Source: Ornithinimicrobium sp. INDO-MA30-4 (GTDB taxonomy: Bacteria > Actinomycetota > Actinomycetes > Actinomycetales > Dermatophilaceae). Taken from it: 64,000 nt of DNA. The stretch covers positions 2,046,001 to 2,110,000 of the forward strand of contig NZ_CP091056.1 of assembly GCF_021535045.1 (NCBI RefSeq), written 5' to 3'. Both the position numbers and the translations under genes were made by a program. The notes under the pieces are model-generated. The model worked only from the letters and a program-made list of their open reading frames with translations, searched no databases and was not told the DNA's origin. This document shows, piece after piece, positions 36,701 through 49,904 of this stretch (the first letter of the stretch is position 1; every line of letters begins with the position of its first letter).

Positions 36701-39026
36701 TCGGCACCACAGAGCGTCTCGCTGGCGTTAACCGCTACGAAACGGCGGTCTCCATCAGTGAAAACTCATTCCCAGCTAGCACCGGCGGAACTCTATACCT
36801 GGCCTCAGGCATGAGCTTCCCGGACGCGCTGACTGCGGCACCAGTGGCTGGAACCTCCGACTCACCCGTGTTGTTGGTCCCTGGCAATTCGGCCACCATT
36901 CCGGCTTCGGTGATTGACGAGATTCTTCGTCTGAACCCCAGCCGAGTCGTGGTCCTTGGTGGCGAGACATCAATGATCCCGGACCTCATGGCTGCAGTGG
37001 AGGCACTCTTCCCGAGTGCTGAAGCCCCAGCAGATGGTGTCGCGTTCATGACCAGCGCCGCTGGAAGTGAATGGGCCAATGTTGATGGTCTGACCACGAC
37101 AGGTTTGGAAGAAGTCGACTTCTGGGTCGGTGGCCTCGCTGAGGCAGTCGAGCCGTTTGGCGGCATGTTGGGCGCCACCTTCAACTACGTTTTCGAGAAC
37201 CAACTCGAAGACCTGCAGTTCGGAGACCGGTTCTACTACCTGTTCCGCAACCAGGGAAACACCTTGTTCCAGTCCCTGGAAGCTAACTCCTTCTCGTCAC
37301 TGATCCAGCGCAATACGGATGCATCACTGCTGCCGGCTGAGATCTTTGTCGTACAGGATCCGACCATTGACCTGGAAAACCTGCCCGACCCACTCCCTGC
37401 TGGCTTGATCTTCACCGGTGGTCAGTGGCGCTGGGACGGTGACGAGCACATCGAGATCCACGGAGTCCGCACCGAGGCCGACAATATTCGCGGTGGCCAA
37501 GGTGATGACGCTCTCTGGGGCTACGGAGGCAATGACCGCATCATTGGCGGCTCGGGCAACGACTCCATCGTCGGCGGCACCGGTGACGACATCCTGACTG
37601 ACACATTTGGTGACGACAACATCAAGGGTCAACAAGGCAATGACGCTATCGACGGTGGCGCAGGGATCGACCTCCTGCTCCCCGGCCCTGGCGATGACTT
37701 CATCCGGAAGACGCAGGACAACGCCGACGGGGCGACAGGCTTCTTTGGACCCGGTGACGACGTCTTCCTTGGTGGCACTGGTCGCGATGCTCCATTCGGC
37801 AATGAAGGCGACGATTGGCTAGAGACCGGCCCGCACGCTGATTTGTTGATCGCGGATAATGGTCAGCAGTTCCAGAACGACCTCATGGGCGGCGACGATG
37901 TCCTCATCGGTGGCCCTGGATCAGATGACTACGACGCTGAAGGTGGCGACGATATTCTCGTCGGTTCGCCGGGCAGCACCGATCGCTTCCACGGAATGTT
38001 TGGTTGGGACTCGGTGACCTACTACGGCACGACTAGTGGTGTCGATGCAGATCTGAACTTCAATCTGCTGCAGCCGCCCGACATCACCGCAATCCGGGAC
38101 CGCTTCACGCAGGTTGAGGCTTTGTCCGGAGGTTCAGGTGACGACGTATTGCGAGGTCTTGGTGTGCCAGCGGACGATCTCTTGGACGGCGACGTTAACT
38201 TGTTGACCGAGGACGGCATTGACCTGATCGGTGGCCTTGAAGAGCTTTTGAGGCCTGGTGCCGAGGACTATTCGCAGCGATTTATGGTTTTCGATGCTGA
38301 TAATGACGGCAATGCCGATCTGTTGCTGGGTGGTCCTGAAATGACCTGATTGAGGGTCGCTTTGGAGACGACTTCATAGACGGCGACGCGATGCTGCGAG
38401 TGCAGCTCACGCACGACGGTAACTTCTACAACAGTGCAGCTGATCTATCAGCCGCAGTGTTCGACGGTTCGATCAATCCCGGTGAAATCGATGTCGTTCG
38501 CGACATCGTGATCGAGGATGACGGCAGCACGGATACGGCCGTTTTCGCTCAGGCTCTCGCGGACTACTCCATAGCGAACCTCGGCGACGGCTACTACCAG
38601 GTGCAAGACAACGTGGGAGACGACGGGTTGGATGTCGTCCGCAATATGGAGGAACTGCAGTTCGCAGATGCCTGCTTGATTGTCGACGCAGCCGAAGATC
38701 CCACTGCCTGGGCAGCCTGCGCACCGCTAGGTGTCGTCGAGATCGCCGCGAAAGCCGGGTCAGTAACGGCAACCGTGATCTTCGAGGATGAAAATGGTGA
38801 GCAGACCGTCGCTAACCCCGAATCGGTCCGCTTCAACTGGCAGGATGCAGAAGCGCTAGCACCCTCGCCCAGCGTCGATTCCATGCCGGAGCCCTCTGCC
38901 GACAACACGGATACCTTCACACCCAGTGACGGTGACGGGGCCTCAACTATTCGTGTAGTTGTCACCTTCGAAGATGACGAAGGTGTCCTACGCAGCATCA
39001 CCTCGGAGGTGCTGCCGACCGACTAG
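33743..39026 (+). CDS. Giant secreted haem peroxidase with inserted CWB2 cell-wall-binding triplet and RTX-like repeats
   Basis: About 1760 residues after repairing breaks near 34265 and 38345. Two hydrophobic segments open it: LWICLAILFLAGATAALV, then after RRTRRR a signal-like SLLAVLAASSLLVSPVAAVA. The animal-type haem peroxidase domain follows (34350-36095) with GQFFDHGL (distal His at 34528), GDGRGNENIGLTSVHHVFHAEHNR and proximal His in RFGHSML (35524). At 36100-37015 three tandem CWB2 repeats (MSGDNRYATAAAVS; ISGDNRFLTATAVS; LAGVNRYETAVSIS) interrupt it. The peroxidase then resumes (VDFWVGGLAE, PFGGMLGATFNYVFE, GDRFYYL). RTX-like nonapeptides (GGQGDDALWG, GGSGNDSIVG) fill 37480-38000, with an acidic C-terminal domain to the end. 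Wall-attached peroxidase is inferred; substrate unknown. Confidence 0.86.
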
Positions 39027-39049
39027 CGAACTCATAGGACAACGTGAAA

Positions 39050-39083
39050 GTTGGGGCCCACACCTTCGGGGGTGGGCCCCAAC
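39050..39083 (+). terminator. Terminator after the peroxidase gene
   Basis: GTTGGGGCCCAC (39050-39061) pairs with GTGGGCCCCAAC (39072-39083) around a 10-nt loop. It lies 23 bases after the stop; the T-run is missing. One of the strongest hairpins in the window. Confidence 0.75.
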
Positions 39084-39202
39084 GCGTATGCCTGTTCGTC
39101 GCGTCTGACGGTGAGCCTCAGAGCCGCGAGATACTATCTCGACATGTCATCTGACAAATTCCGCGGTTTCCACTCCTTAGATTTGGCGATCGGTGTGATG
39201 GA

Positions 39203-40605
39203 GTGACGGTCGCGGTTCTTCTCATACTGGGGGCATGCTTGCCATCGCCGTGATCATTGCGGCGAATGGCTACTTCGTGGCACAAGAATTTGCCTACATG
39301 TCGGTTGACCGGATGCGTCTCGCTGCCGAAGCCGAGGAAGGGGATGACGCCTCAGCCAAAGCTCTCAAGGTCACTCAACGCACCTCGTTCATGCTTTCTG
39401 GTGCCCAACTAGGTATCACCGTGACCGGTCTGCTGGTTGGATATGTGGCAGAACCATTGGTGGGCCGGGGCCTATCCATCGTCCTGGGCGGTGTCGGTGT
39501 GCCCCAAGCGTTGAGCATCACCGTTGGGACAGTCTCAGCGCTGGCGATTGCCACGGTCGTTCAAATGATCTTCGGCGAGCTCTACCCCAAAAACTTGGCG
39601 ATAGCGAACGCCGGCCCGCTTGCTCGCACTTTGGCTCGATCAACCCTGATCTATCTCGCCATGTTCGGTTGGCTCATCAAGGTCTTCGACTGGTCAGCCA
39701 ACTCTCTGCTGCGACTCGTGCGGATTGAACCAATTCACGATCTGGACAGCACCGCCACAGCCGAAGAGCTCGAGCAGATCTTTACCGACTCTCGCGATAG
39801 CGGTGACCTGCCTCAAGACCTTGCTCTCCTACTCGAACGAATTTTGGACTTTCCGAACCAAGATGTTGAGCACGCCCAGATTCCACGATCCCGAGTAGAC
39901 GTGATCGATCCTCAAACCCCTCTCGGTGAGTTGCGCGTGCTGATGGCAAACGGGCATAGCCGGTATCCGGTGGTGAACTCTGAAGGTCAACCTGTTGGGG
40001 TGGTTCACCTCGTCGATTTATTGCAGGCATCCGAGGAGGGGACAGCGAGCGACATCATGCATGACACGGTTATCGTGCCAACGCTGATGCAGTTACCCGA
40101 TGCAGTGGAGAAACTCAGTCAACATGGACATCAAATGGCATGCGTGGTCGATGAATATGGTGGTTTCGCTGGTGTCTTGACCATGGAGGACCTTGCCGAA
40201 GAGCTAGTCGGTGAGATCACCGATGAACATGATGATGAGGTGCCGGAGGGAATCATCGAGGTCGGCGAAAACCACTGGCAGATGGCTGGCGATGTGCATG
40301 TTGATGAAATGCAACGAGCAATCGGGCACGACTTGCCAGAGGGGGACTTCGAAACAGTCTCAGGCCTGTTGATCGCCGAGCTGGGCTCTCTGCCAGAGGT
40401 GGGTCAAGAAGTGGTAGTCAACTTGGCAGAAGAGACCTCCGAAATGGTTCTAGAGCAACGAGTTCGCCGCGAGCTGCAGATCGAAGTGCTTGAAATTCAT
40501 CGCCATGTGCCCAGCCTTCTCGAGATCATGCTGGTTGAGACGTCCCTTGATGAGGACGCTCCCGACAGGGAAGAGTCGTCCGCTACGCCCGAGGAGGAGC
40601 GATGA
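39203..40605 (+). CDS. CNNM/CorC-HlyC family membrane protein with CBS domains, copy 1
   Basis: Putative ion (Mg or Co) transporter/regulator, often called hemolysin-like. The DUF21 membrane domain reads YFVAQEFAYMSVDRMRLAAE, MLSGAQLGITVTGLLVGYVAEP and QMIFGELYPKNLAIA. A CBS pair (IPRSRVDVIDPQTPLGELR, HSRYPVVN, VVDEYGGFAGVLTMEDLAEELVGEI) and a CorC_HlyC end (WQMAGDVHVDEMQR) follow. The unbroken frame starts at 39235, but family members begin about 11 residues earlier. GTG 39203 plus one added base near 39232 supplies VTVAVLLILG. About 467 residues. It overlaps the second copy by 4 bases. Confidence 0.9.
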
Positions 40606-41627
40606 GTGGTCTGATTGTTTCGCTAATTACTGTGTTGTTGATCGTGCTCACGGCACTTTTCGTGATCGTTGAGTTTTCTCTGCTCGGTGCACGACAAAGC
40701 CGTCTGGAATCCGAGGCTGAGCACTCTGCGTCGGCCCGCTCGGCCCTACGCAGCATGCACGAACTCACCGTGATGCTTGCCGGTGCACAACTAGGGATCA
40801 CCGCGTGCACTTTTGCGCTGGGAGCGGTGACTAAGCCCGCCATGGACTACTGGCTGGGGCCTATTCTTTCCGACGCTGGTTTGCCGGGATGGGTCGCTGG
40901 CGGCACGTCTTTTGCCCTTTCCTGTTCTTTGTCACCTTCTTGCACCTAGTGGTTGGTGAGATGGCTCCTAAATCATGGGCGATAGCGCATCCTGAGCGGG
41001 CCGCCAAACTGGTCTCACCACCCATGCGTGTCTTTATCTGGCTCGTTCGTCCACTGCTGCTTTGGGTCAACGCCATCGCCAACAAGCTGGTAGCGGCCAG
41101 TGGGGTCACGCCGGTGGATAGGGCCGCCGTAGGGGGCCAAGATGCGCAAACCATCCGCGTGCTCGTTGAGCAGTCTGCGGCCAAGGGCGCACTAGAGGCT
41201 GACTATCAGCAACAGATCTCGCGAGCCTTAGAATTGCAAGAACTTACCTTGGCTCAATTGGCCCCAAAACCCCGATATCGCAGCGGTGGGCAGCAGTGCA
41301 TCGCTCGCCGACGTCAGGGCTGCTGGGGTACGAACAGGACATAAGCGGATCCTCATGCTTGATGACGACGTGGCGCCGCCGAGGGTGATCCATGTCCGCG
41401 ACACTTTGCTGCACACCGGTGATGAGCAAGCCGAAGCCCTGGCGCGGCCAGCCCTAGTCCTGCCCTCCAACACTCCGGTTTACGAAGCTCTAGCCAAAAT
41501 GCGTGAATCTGGTGAACAACTTGTTGTCCTGCGCGACGATGGCCGACTGGTCGGTTTAGTGAGTGTCACCGACATCATGCACCGCATTTTGCCGCATGCC
41601 AGCGGGTCTGGGTTAGTCGCCAATTAG
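40602..41627 (+). CDS. CNNM/CorC-HlyC family membrane protein, copy 2 (two frame breaks)
   Basis: A shorter paralogue forming a pair with copy 1, as such genes often do in Actinobacteria. DUF21 domain: VIVEFSLLGARQSRLES, MLAGAQLGITACTFALGAVTKP, then after a break near 40890 the segment HLVVGEMAPKSWAIAHPERAA. CBS region after a second break near 41262: ASLADVRAAGVRTGHKRI and NTPVYEALAKMRESGEQLVVL, GRLVGLVSVTDIMHRIL. About 343 residues after repair; it lacks the CorC_HlyC domain of copy 1. The pair probably works as a heteromeric complex. Confidence 0.87.
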
Positions 41628-41658
41628 GCGCATCTAGAACGACAACGCGCGCGCAAGC

Positions 41659-41686
41659 AAAGCCCCGGCCAATGGCCGGGGCTTTT
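41659..41686 (+). terminator. Rho-independent terminator after the CNNM pair
   Basis: AAAGCCCCGGCC, a 3-nt loop AAT and GGCCGGGGCTTTT form a perfect 12-bp stem ending in TTTTCTTC, 31 bases after the stop. It reads toward tRNA-Ala, which lies on the opposite strand. Confidence 0.92.
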
Positions 41687-41693
41687 CTTCCTG

Positions 41694-41766
41694 TGGAGCC
41701 TAGGAGATTCGAACTCCTGACATCTGCCTTGCAAAGGCAGCGCTCTACCAACTGAGCTAAGGCCCC
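41694..41766 (-). tRNA. tRNA-Ala (TGC)
   Basis: Minus strand: acceptor GGGGCCT pairs with AGGCTCC before discriminator A. D-arm TAGCTCAGTTGGTAGAGC, anticodon stem CTGCC/GGCAG with loop TTTGCAA (anticodon TGC) and T-arm GGAGTTCGAATCTCC are all regular. 73 nt, CCA not encoded. Confidence 0.97.
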
Positions 41767-41786
41767 TGACGTCTCAGGGAGACTAT

Positions 41787-41912
41787 TTAGTTGCTACCCA
41801 CCGAGTCAGTCGCTTCGGCCCACAAATCGCGCTCGGCTTGAGCGTCCTTGTTCTTCTTAGCGACGAACAGCGCACCTGCGGCGGCAGCTGCAACAACCAA
41901 AAGGCGCTTCAT
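41787..41912 (-). CDS. DLW-39 family protein, 41 aa
   Basis: A very small conserved actinobacterial protein, located between tRNA-Ala and tRNA-Ile near gyrA, where the family is usually found. ATG 41912 with GAGGAAGC upstream encodes MKRLLVVAAAAAGALFVA, a hydrophobic helix, then KKNKDAQAERDLWAEATDS with the family-naming DLW motif, ending at TAA 41787-41789. Single-pass membrane protein; function unknown. Confidence 0.9.
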   Translation of the reverse strand: MKRLLVVAAAAAGALFVAKKNKDAQAERDLWAEATDSVGSN

Positions 41913-41959
41913 GCTTCCTCCTCAGATACTGCTCACTGCGATTGCAGTGAGTTGGTGGG

Positions 41960-42033
41960 TGGGCCTAACTGGACTTGAACCAGTGACCTCTGACTTATCA
42001 GGTCAGCGCTCTAACCGACTGAGCTATAGGCCC
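41960..42033 (-). tRNA. tRNA-Ile (GAT)
   Basis: Minus strand: acceptor GGGCCTA pairs with TAGGCCC, discriminator A. Anticodon stem CTGAC/GTCAG encloses CTGATAA, giving anticodon GAT. T-arm ACTGGTTCAAGTCCAGT. 74 nt, CCA not encoded. Standard position downstream of the gyrA/DUF3566 genes. Confidence 0.97.
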
Positions 42034-42154
42034 TTACCCGCTAGCCACGAACGCGCAAACGTTCTTGACCGGCGACGCATGACATTACCTCACCCCGCGC
42101 GGCTGGACCAAACTGAGTGGCCACACCGCGACAGGGGCAGTTAAGTCAGCAGAT

Positions 42155-42940
42155 CTACTCGTCCGACAAGGTCAAAGCCATTCCGCCAACGAGCGCAGAA
42201 CACACGTTGTAGAGGAAGGCCGTGAGGGTCGACAGTGCAGTGAGAAGGAACACGTTGATGACGCCGAAGACGACAGCCAACAACAAGACGCGGCCCAGCC
42301 CGATGTAGTCCATCAAGTCGAACGACGAGGCAGCATCTTCACCGCTGGTGACCTGCACGATGAAGTCATTGACCGTCCCAAAGACACCCATGCCCTGCAG
42401 CACCAACCAGACGGCACCAACCATGACGACACTGGCAATTCCAAGGGCAACAGACACCAAGAACGAAATCTTCATGGCTGACCAGGGGTCGATCCGCTGC
42501 ATCGTGAGTTTGACCCGACGAGGGCCAACCACGCGACCAACACGACCGTTAGCGGCGGCACCAACGCTGGCCGCACCCGAGGGATAGCGAGCATCCGCAT
42601 ACGCAGCCTCACGCGGCTGTCGGGGCTGTGGACCCGTGCCATCGCTCGTTGGTGCGCTAGCGCGCCGCTCAGCACCCACGGTGGCCCCAGCAGGCGCAGT
42701 GCCTGTCCGAGACCGGGTCGCAGCAGCAGCGGCCGCAGCAGAGCCGACAAACGGTCGATTGCCTGAAGTCCGCCGACCAGGACGCGGTGCGGTGCGAGCC
42801 ATAGACCCGTCCTTCACTGGCGTGACATTTTCGGTCGGATCGGCGCTCGACACAGCCTTGTCAGCATCCCCAGACTTTGCGGTCTTTTCCTTGTCGGCCT
42901 TGGAACCCTGTTCCTTAGCCTCATGCTCGGTCGTGCTCAC
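42155..42940 (-). CDS. DUF3566 family transmembrane protein
   Basis: Conserved directly downstream of gyrA in Actinobacteria. A low-complexity N-terminal 150 residues (Ala/Thr/Pro/Arg-rich, with AAAAAAAT) is followed by the DUF3566 domain: [21 protein letters not shown], two transmembrane helices ([19 protein letters not shown] and [20 protein letters not shown]) and the C-terminal [18 protein letters not shown]. 261 residues, unbroken. The start overlaps the gyrA stop by 4 bases. Function unknown. Confidence 0.92.
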   Translation of the reverse strand: MSTTEHEAKEQGSKADKEKTAKSGDADKAVSSADPTENVTPVKDGSMARTAPRPGRRTSGNRPFVGSAAAAAAATRSRTGTAPAGATVGAERRASAPTSDGTGPQPRQPREAAYADARYPSGAASVGAAANGRVGRVVGPRRVKLTMQRIDPWSAMKISFLVSVALGIASVVMVGAVWLVLQGMGVFGTVNDFIVQVTSGEDAASSFDLMDYIGLGRVLLLAVVFGVINVFLLTALSTLTAFLYNVCSALVGGMALTLSDE

Positions 42941-45562
42941 AGCTCGCCTCCTGTGCCGGGCTCTTCCGGTGCCTGAGCTTCAGGCTCGGCGCCCGAGTCG
43001 GGCTCCACTTGACCCGACGTTACGCCATCAGTCGATGTCGCCGCAGTCTCAGCACCAGATTCCGCGGATGCGATCTCGCTCTCGATCGTCTCAACCTCAT
43101 CGGACAGCGCGGTCTCGGCATTGCGCGCAACAGCAACAATTGAGTCGTTCTTGCCCGGCGTCGCAAACTTCACGCCGGCAGTGTCACGTCCCGTGGCTCG
43201 GACCTGGTCAATTGCCGAGCGCACCACGTTTCCTCGCTCCATCACCACCAAGACCTCGTCACCATCGCTGACCGTCAGGGCGCCAACCAAATCGCCGCCC
43301 CGCTCAGTTGCCTTGGCAACCTTGATGCCCAAACCGCCACGACCCTGCACTCGGTATGCCGAGAGCGGGGTTCGCTTGGCCATCCCCGTCTCAAAGACCA
43401 CGAAGACGTATGGATCGGTGCCTTCGGGCACGATCTGCATCGCCAACAGGTAGTCGTCTTCGCGGAACTTCATGCCGGTGACACCCGAGGTCGCACGACC
43501 CGTAGGCCGCAGTGCTTCATCGGTTGTCTTAAACCGCACCGACTGCCCCTTGACCGACACCAGCACCGCGTCGTCGGTGGCCTCGGCCAGGCCGGCGCTC
43601 ACGAGTTCGTCGCCGTCGCGCAGATTGACTGCGATCAGACCACCGGAGCGAGGGGAGTCATAGTCAGTGAGCTTGGTCTTTTTGACCAGACCATTGCGAG
43701 TCGCCAGCAGCAGATAACTGTGCTCTTCATAATTAGGCAGCGCCATGACCTGCGCAATCTCTTCACCCGGCTGGAAGGCCATCAGGTTCGCGACGTGCTG
43801 CCCCTTGCCGGTCGGCCCGCCCTCGGGAATCTCATACGCCTTGGCGCGATAAACCCGGCCCTTATTGGTGAAGAAGAGCAGCCAATGGTGTGTGCTGGTG
43901 GTGAAGAAGTGTCCGACCACGTCATCAGCGCGCAGGGCAGCACCGCGACGGCCCTTGCCACCACGGTTTTGCGGGCGGTACTCGGTCACCTTGGTGCGCT
44001 TGGCGTAGCCGCCTCGAGTGATCGTCACGACAACGTCTTCTTGGGTGATCAGGTCTTCCATCGAGACATCGCCATCGAACGGGAAGATCTCGGTGCGGCG
44101 GTCATCTCCGTATTTGTCGACGATCTCGCCGAGTTCAGTGCTGATGATGTCGCGCTGGCGCTCCGGGCGATCCAAGATGTCCTGGAAGTCGATGATCATC
44201 GCTTCGAGCTTGTCGTGCTCGTCGATGATCTTCTGCCGCTCCAGTGCAGCCAATCGGCGCAACTGCATGTCCAGGATCGCGCGTGCCTGGATCTCATCGA
44301 TCCCCAGCATCTCGATCAAGCCCTCGCGGGCTACATCCACCGTGGCGCTACGGCGAATCAACGCGATGACGTCGTCGAGGGCATCCAGCGCCTTCAGCAG
44401 CGCCCGCAGGATGTGGATCTGCTCTTCGGCGCGACGCAAGCGGTAGCGAGTGCGGCGGACGATGACTTCGATCTGGTGGTCCACCCAGTGTCGGATGAAG
44501 GCCGAGATCGGCAGCGTGCGCGGCACCCCATCGACCAGCGCCAACATGTTGGCACCGAAGGTCTGCTGCAGTTGGGTGTGCTTGAAGAGGTTGTTCAGCA
44601 CCACCTTGGCGACTGCATCGCGCTTCAGCACAATCACCAACCGCTGACCGGTGCGGCCCGAGGTCTCATCACGCAAGTCCGCGATGCCACCCAGGCGACC
44701 GTCATTGACCAGGTCAGCGATCTTCTTCGCCAGGGAGTCCGGGTTGACCTGATACGGCAACTCGGTGACCACCAGGCACTGCCGGTTTGGATCTCTTCGA
44801 CCTCCACGACCGCGCGCATCGTGATCGAGCCACGACCCGTGCGGTATGCGTCGTCGATGCCGGTCTTGCCCATCACCTGAGCGCCGGTCGGGAAGTCAGG
44901 TCCGTGAATCCGGTCCATCGTTGCTTCGAGCAACTGGTCGCGGTCGGCCTCGGGGTTAGCCAGCAGCCACTGCACGGCGTCGGCAACTTCGCGCAGGTTG
45001 TGTGGCGGGATCTGCGTGGCCATACCCACGGCAATACCAGCGGAGCCGTTGACCAGCAGGTTCGGGAAGCGAGCCGGCAGCACCTGAGGCTCTTGGGTCT
45101 TACCGTCGTAGTTGTCGCCGAAATCAACGGTGTCTTCATGGATGTCGCGGACCATTTCCATGGCCAGCGGCGCCATCCGGCACTCGGTGTATCGCGGCGC
45201 AGCGGCCGGTCATCACCTGGGGTGCCGAAGTTACCCTGCCCCTGCACCAACGGGTAGCGCAGCGTCCAATCTTGGACCAGTCGCACCAACGCGTCATAGA
45301 TCGCAGAATCACCGTGTGGGTGATAGTGACCCATCACGTCGCCGACAACACGAGCGCACTTGTTGAAGCCACGATCGGGGCGGTAGCCACCATCGAACAT
45401 TGCGTAGATCACGCGGCGGTGCACCGGCTTGAGGCCATCGCGCACGTCCGGCAAAGCACGCGACACGATGACACTCATGGCGTATTCGATATAACTGCGC
45501 TGCATCTCCGCATTGAGGTCAATCGGCTCAATACGGTCAGTGATCGGAGTCGTGTCAGTCAC
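42937..45562 (-). CDS. gyrA: DNA gyrase subunit A (two frame breaks)
   Basis: Breaks and rejoins DNA for negative supercoiling together with GyrB. GTG 45562 starts [16 protein letters not shown]. The quinolone-resistance region reads [15 protein letters not shown] with Ser and Asp at the positions equivalent to E. coli 83 and 87, the wild-type sensitive pattern. A break near 45190 hides the catalytic Tyr in [13 protein letters not shown]; a second near 44775 lies before [14 protein letters not shown]. The C-terminal pinwheel has the GyrA box [10 protein letters not shown], needed for DNA wrapping. The acidic tail is rich in Glu, Ser and Thr. About 875 residues after repair. Confidence 0.96.
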
Positions 45563-45595
45563 GCTTTTCCTTCGCTTGGTTCAGTAATACGCAGT

Positions 45596-47810
<2,215 letters not shown>

Positions 47811-47891
47811 CTATTTGACGGCAATTTGCCCCATTTTGACGATCAACCATGCGAAAGGGGTTTTAAGTGCCCTCCAGGTGGCTTCTAGGGC

Positions 47892-48442
47892 TTAGCCGTA
47901 GGTGTCCCTGGGACCCGGACCGCTGGAGCGCAAACGCCCCTTCTTCCAACTGGGCCCGCCCGGCCCCTTGACGATGATTTCGGTGACGATCCCAGGCCCG
48001 ACTTCGGCGTCAATCCGCGTCAGAATCGATGACTGCAGCAACTTCATCTGGGTGGCCCAGGCGGTGGAGTCCGCCAGGACTGTCAGCACGGTCCCCTCAA
48101 ACGAGATCGGCTCAATGTGGGCACTGACTTGCGCGCCGACGATGTTGGGCCACCGGCCGATCACCGATCCGACCTGCACATCCACCTTCCAGCCTCGGTG
48201 GGAAAAGAGGCGTTGCATCTCATTGCCCATAGTCTGCGGTTCCCGGGCATTGGGGTCATGTTTGGCGCCACGCTGCTCACCGAGCCCCGAAGCTTCCTTT
48301 TGAGTGCCCGCCCAGCTGCGCCGGGTCGATAGCCTCGCTCACGAGCTTGCTTTCTGGCTCTGGCTAACGCTTCCCTGGCCGCGTCGAGATCATCACCGTC
48401 TGGCTCCGGCGTCTCAGTGCGACCCTGATCATCCCGACTCAT
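47892..48442 (-). CDS. dciA: DciA-type helicase loader (DUF721) (one frame break)
   Basis: DciA helps load the replicative helicase DnaB in bacteria lacking DnaC. The gene begins MSRDDQGRTETPEPDGDDLDA in a charged low-complexity region typical of actinobacterial members. After a break near 48310 it continues GEQRGAKHDPNAREPQTMGN into the DUF721 core (RGWKVDVQVGSVIGRWPNIVG and LADSTAWATQMKLLQSSIL). About 182 residues after repair. It overlaps recF by 4 bases and lies upstream of gyrB, the conserved order. Confidence 0.88.
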
Positions 48443-49674
48443 GCGGACTCATCAGCCTTTTCAACGCTATCGCGCTGAGTCACGGATCCAGTTGTCACGT
48501 CAAAGATGACCCCGGCGCGCAATTCGGGCGGCACGTCGGCGGGCACTGCAGCGGTGACCAGCACCTGCTCGCAGTCAGCCACCATCTCGGCGAGGCGTTC
48601 GCGCCGGCCAGAGTCCAACTCCGCAAAGACATCGTCCAGGATCAACACCGGATCGGTGCCGAGGTCGTGCCGCAGCAGTCGAAAAGCAGCCAGCCGTAAT
48701 GCCAAGGCAAAGGACCACGATTCACCGTGGCTCGCATACCCCTTGACGGGCAGTTCCCCTAGCGCCAACACGAGGTCATCGCGGTGTGGCCCGACGAGGG
48801 TGACTCCCCGTTCCTTCTCTTGCAGACTGACCTGCTCGATCGAGGCCAAGATCCCAGCCCTGAGTTCTTCGATCTCGGGGACTTCACCATTGGCCAGGGC
48901 CGCTGCTAGTTCCTCATGCAGGGACGATTTGTAGTGAGCTAACGCTGGCGTATCGGCATCACTAATGGAGCGGTATGCCTCACTCAAGTAGGGGAGCAAG
49001 TCACGGATCAGCCGAAGCCGGGCATAGGTCAGCGAGGCACCGATGGCCGCCAGTTGATCGTCATAGACACTCAAAGTCGACAGTGCCGAGTCTCTGGCCT
49101 GCTCTAACGTCATCCCTGCGGGCAGATCTGGGGTGCGCTTCTTGCTCGATCGACGCTCTCGCCACAAGTGTGCGGCCGAGCGCAACAACGCGGTGCGCTG
49201 CTTGACCGTCTTGTCGTAGTCGGATCGCACTCCCGACCATCGCGGCTGACGCGCAACGAGCAGGTCATCCAGAAGCGGCGCCGCTCACCGGGATCACCTT
49301 TGATCAGGGCTAAGTCCTCAGGGGCAAAGGACGGTACGCAGGGTCCCCAGCACATCGCGTTGCCGACCAGCGGGGGAACGGTTGAGCCGCGCTCGGTTGG
49401 CTTTGCCTGGGATGATCTCGAGCTCGACCAGCGATTCTCGACCGTCTCGAATGACGGTGGAGCGCACGATCGCCGAGTCTTCCCCAAACCGCACCATCGG
49501 CTGGTCGGAAGCGACCCGGTGACTACCTAGGGTCGCGACGTAGCCAATCGCCTCGATGATGTTGGTCTTGCCTTGCCCATTTCGGCCCAGCAGCGTCGTC
49601 ACTCCTGGGCTCAGGGTCAACGAAGCGCCCGGATAACTCCGGAAGTTCGTCAGGGTGAGGTCGCGGACATGCAC
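48439..49674 (-). CDS. recF: DNA replication and repair protein RecF (two frame breaks)
   Basis: SMC-like ATPase that helps load RecA at gaps. GTG 49674 gives VHVRDLTLTNFRSYPG, as in other RecF proteins. Walker A is LLGRNGQGKTNIIEAIGY; the signature and Walker B are near the end (SHGESWSFALALRLAAF and PVLILDDVFAELDSGRRERL). Breaks near 49320 (restoring [21 protein letters not shown] when read through) and 49265 (restoring LDDLLVARQPRWSG) interrupt the N-terminal lobe. About 411 residues after repair, slightly long. Confidence 0.95.
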
Positions 49675-49846
49675 CTGCCTAGCGTGCCAGATCCCGCCCA
49701 ACCCACTAGCCCATGGGCTGCATCAGAGCCTGGGCGGCCCAGCAGGACCCTGTCAACGGTTGTGACGTCGCAGCTCAGTTCACCGACGGTCCAGGCTGCG
49801 GCGGGTAGGCATACCCACGCAATGGCCCGTCCCGTGGGGACAAAAC

Positions 49847-49888
49847 ACTGCGGCCAGCCAAACCCCGTGAGGTTTGGCCGGCCGCAGT
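49847..49888 (-). terminator. Terminator after gnd
   Basis: ACTGCGGCC-A-GCCAAACC and GGTTTGGC-C-GGCCGCAGT form a 17-bp stem with one internal mismatch and a 6-nt loop. On the minus strand it is followed by GTTTTG. It lies 16 bases after the gnd stop. Confidence 0.88.
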
Positions 49889-49904
49889 CTAACGCGCTAC
49901 CAGA

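Noticed and set aside
37480-38060. RTX toxin
   Set aside because: The GGxGxDxxx repeats are a calcium-binding tail on a peroxidase; no acyltransferase, type I secretion genes or toxin domain are present.
43720-44880. 386-codon plus-strand frame
   Set aside because: Antisense shadow of gyrA, whose motifs on the opposite strand are unambiguous.
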